From: Limnomonas spitsbergensis
Lineage: Eukaryota > Chlorophyta > Chlorophyceae > Chlamydomonadales
DNA length: 64,000 bases
Reading direction: 5' to 3'
Assembly: GCA_037349105.1 (NCBI GenBank)
Contig: JAYJMM010000017.1
Location: 1,860,001 to 1,924,000, forward strand
Shown: piece by piece, positions 63,401 to 64,000 of the stretch
Layout: every line of letters begins with the position of its first letter
Position numbering within the stretch: position 1 is the stretch's first letter
Program-made: the position numbers and the translations under genes
The notes under the pieces: generated by a model
What the model saw: only the letters and a program-made list of their open reading frames with translations
The model's database searches: none
What the model was told of the DNA's origin: nothing

Positions 63401-64000
63401 CGACAAAAATCGGTGTTGGCTGCAGGTCCTCAAGGCCTTGGATCTCACGCAGCCGCCAGCAGGGAAGCCTGTCAGCTCCATTTCGCCCCCACTGGACCCC
63501 TGGCAATTGGTGTTGTCCGCCATAGGGCTGGACCATCAGCCGCCTGCTCCGGCAAATGGTGTTTGGACGTACTCCGCGTCTGACCTGGAGGGGCCTTTCG
63601 TTGCGGCAGGCCAAGTGGAGTCGGTGGTGGGACACCTCACGATGCTGCAGCGCCATATGAGGGAGCAGCAGGGCAGGTGCGTGGCCCTGGAGCAGCAGCT
63701 GGCTGCTGCCGCCGCAGCCGCCACCGCCGCCACGGCCGCCCGGGATGCGTCTGTTGAGTCGCTGTCCGCAAAGCTCCGCGAGGCTGGGGAGCGAATGCGG
63801 CAGCTTGAAGTGGAACAGTTTGTATTGATGAGAGAAAGGGCGACGGAGGTGCAGGCGGCGGCGGTAGAGCGCGAGCTCAGCTTCGAAGCTCGGATCCGGC
63901 GGGTGGAAGATGTTGCAGCGGCCAAAGGCGGGGCGGTCCTGGAGCTGCAGGGCAGACTGGCCAAGGCGCAGAGTCGCTTGCAGGAGGCCAAGGCCGAAAA
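51483..64000 (+). CDS. triple-CBM20, long coiled-coil, probably plastid-targeted protein (SAGA-like), 3' end beyond window
   Basis: Inferred exons: 51483-51692, 51775-52071, 53208-53423, 54181-54311, 55458-55961, 56596-56692, 57008-57379, 58567-58825, 59541-59686, 60562-60711, 61310-61621, 61796-62209, 62904-63107 and 63426-64000; phases agree at every join and give at least 1295 residues. Residues 1-70 are rich in Ser, Arg and Ala with one acidic residue, like a plastid transit peptide. Three CBM20 domains follow: ~108-200 (LRFSVPDF, LGAW, WEPG), ~254-345 (LGKW, WEPGDN) and ~421-506 (LGSW, FVWEGG). From ~609 the protein is Glu/Gln/Ala-rich heptad coiled coil. Known CBM20 domains bind starch. 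In Chlamydomonas, SAGA1/SAGA2 join CBM20 to coiled coil and shape the pyrenoid starch sheath; a similar role is inferred. SAGA1, as I recall, has one CBM20. No Rubisco-binding motif was identified here. Start chosen as the first in-frame ATG before the transit-like segment. Confidence 0.75.
52072..53207. other. intron 2 of the CBM20 gene
   Basis: Separates ..IEYK from VILMDG inside the first CBM20 domain. The 1.1-kb interior shows no repeat or reading frame that I can assign. Confidence 0.6.
53464..53840. repeat. 42-bp intronic minisatellite
   Basis: The motif GGGCTGTTGTAGGTGGAGG recurs at 53531, 53573, 53615, 53657 and 53699, exactly 42 bp apart, with more degenerate copies on both sides. 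It lies just inside intron 3, close to its donor at 53424. Confidence 0.9.
54312..55250 (+). repeat. tandem copies of the exon-4 3' edge and its splice donor
   Basis: Exon 4 ends in a segment encoding GQQQHLALVGASTALGK followed by GTGAGT. Eight degenerate copies follow inside intron 4, each with a CAGCAACA-CTGGTGCTG-GGGACATCACC core and a GTGAGT-like site, at about 54427, 54539, 54652, 54759, 54871, 55007, 55120 and 55245 (spacing mostly 107-115 bp). Copy lengths are not all multiples of three and stops follow each donor, so use of a downstream donor would truncate the protein. The first donor, at 54312, restores the second CBM20 when joined to 55458. Confidence 0.85.
56278..56500 (+). repeat. 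tandem copies of the exon-6 acceptor and 5' edge
   Basis: Exon 6 begins after CCCCACAG with CTGGAACGCAAGTGAAGG. Two earlier copies, CTGGAGCGCAAGTGAAGG at 56299 and CTGGAGCGCGAGTGAAGG at 56437, have the same pyrimidine tract and AG. They diverge downstream into intron-like sequence; only the copy at 56596 continues the third CBM20 domain. Confidence 0.85.
57576..57608. other. 12-bp perfect inverted repeat in intron 7
   Basis: AGCTGGATAAGT at 57576-57587 and its exact reverse complement at 57597-57608, with a 9-base loop. No function is assigned. Confidence 0.6.
58147..58530. repeat. 42-bp polypyrimidine minisatellite upstream of exon 8
   Basis: TACCCACTCC recurs at 58223, 58265, 58307, 58349, 58391 and 58433 (42 bp each), with further irregular copies at both ends. 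The + strand is almost entirely C and T and ends about 35 bp before the exon 8 acceptor, so it forms a greatly extended polypyrimidine tract. The other strand is G-rich. Confidence 0.9.
58871..59077. mobile_element. 207-bp MITE-like element in intron 8
   Basis: Perfect 17-bp terminal inverted repeats, GGCAGTACTTATTTTTC at 58871-58887 and its reverse complement at 59061-59077, are flanked on both sides by TCTG (58867-58870 and 59078-59081), a possible 4-bp target duplication. A 14-bp perfect inner hairpin (58925-58938 with 58954-58967, loop 15) lies inside. It has no coding capacity. The superfamily is not determined. Confidence 0.7.
59328..59530 (+). repeat. tandem copies of the exon-9 acceptor and 5' edge
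   Basis: Exon 9 starts at 59541 after CACACTTCAG. The same CACACTTCAGGGTTTCTGTT, followed by GAGACCGCAGCCCC, occurs 117 bp upstream, at 59424. A more decayed copy (GTAGCAGCCCCCAAGATGAT) is about 104 bp before that. Confidence 0.8.
59687..60020 (+). repeat. 84-bp tandem copies of the exon-9 3' edge and its donor
   Basis: Exon 9 ends TTGCAAACCCTG-type sequence followed by GTAAGG. Copies with donors at 59771, 59855 and 59939 are exactly 84 bp apart, and a final decayed copy lies near 60000. Each carries GAGCAGTCGCTGTACTCGCA. The unit is 28 codons, but a TAA in the intronic part prevents read-through. The minus strand is open across the whole array by coincidence of period. Confidence 0.9.
60300..60561 (+). 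repeat. ~120-bp tandem copies of the exon-10 acceptor and 5' edge
   Basis: Exon 10 begins at 60562 with GAACTGCAGTGTGGCAAG. A close copy starts at 60442 (AAGCTGCAGTGTGGCACG) behind a good acceptor, TCTCTTTTCAG, and an older copy starts near 60323. In the middle copy the frame is open to the next acceptor, so it could serve as an alternative exon extension. Confidence 0.85.
60712..61010 (+). repeat. ~100-bp tandem copies of the exon-10 3' edge and its donor
   Basis: GGTGCTGGCAGAGGCGCATG..CAG followed by GTGAGCTC ends exon 10. Copies with sites at 60812 and 60913, and a decayed one near 61000, follow at spacings of about 100, 101 and 88 bp. Confidence 0.85.
62326..62386. other. 29-bp near-perfect hairpin in intron 12
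   Basis: The left arm 62326-62354 and right arm 62358-62386 pair with one mismatch around the three-base loop CCA. The core is TGCTTTTCCCATTCAG paired with CTGAATGGGAAAAGCA. It could be a foldback small-RNA precursor or a recent palindromic duplication. Confidence 0.7.
62790..62903 (+). repeat. copy of the exon-13 acceptor and 5' edge
   Basis: GCACAGGAGGTGGCGTCTGC after CCCCCCAG at 62790 matches the start of exon 13 (GCACGGGAGGTGGAGTCTGC at 62904), 114 bp away. The copy encodes a similar coiled-coil stretch (LLLGLSKREDALQRL) but ends in TAG after 30 codons, so it is not used in frame. Confidence 0.85.

Overview
The window is nuclear DNA of a eukaryote. Coding sequence lies in many short exons with GT..AG introns, introns are long and repeat-filled, and more than half of the window is tandem repeat or transposon. 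The one gene whose function can be argued (51,483 to the window end, + strand) encodes a protein with a plastid-transit-like N-terminus, three CBM20 starch-binding domains and a long coiled coil. That combination resembles the SAGA1/SAGA2 proteins of the Chlamydomonas pyrenoid. A starch-forming green alga with a pyrenoid is therefore the best guess; the species is not determined.

Layout. (1) 1-3,328: a 456-bp satellite built from 30-32 bp sub-repeats, with 322-bp deletion variants. (2) 3,499-3,671: a degenerate 41-bp repeat. (3) 3,672-32,706: twelve head-to-tail copies of a ~2.44-kb unit plus a partial thirteenth. Each unit carries a ~1.35-kb Tc1/mariner-type element with visible inverted termini and a transposase that is broken in every copy. 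(4) 32,634-42,490: an unrecognised gene that emerges in frame from the last repeat unit. It has about 16 exons, nearly all with phase-1 introns, including one exon present three times. (5) 43,283-46,552: a decayed retropepsin-like reading frame, then an Ala/Gly/Pro-rich frame interrupted by one TAG; a 304-bp piece of the latter is repeated in inverted orientation at 46,682-46,985. (6) 47,097-48,259: a non-autonomous hAT-like element with an exact 8-bp target duplication. (7) 48,379-51,482: minisatellites and sequence in which I see no gene. (8) 51,483-64,000: the CBM20/coiled-coil gene, fourteen exons, open at the window end.

The most unusual structure is in region 8. Five of its introns hold tandem, decaying copies of the neighbouring exon edge together with its splice site: donor-side copies follow exons 4, 9 and 10, and acceptor-side copies precede exons 6, 9, 10 and 13. 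In the proposed gene model the functional splice site is always the copy next to the intact exon. I know of no named element class that describes this. The simplest inference is repeated local tandem duplication across exon-intron junctions, which lengthened the introns without changing the protein.

All exon boundaries were set by eye from splice consensus, reading phase and domain continuity; no transcript data or similarity search was available.
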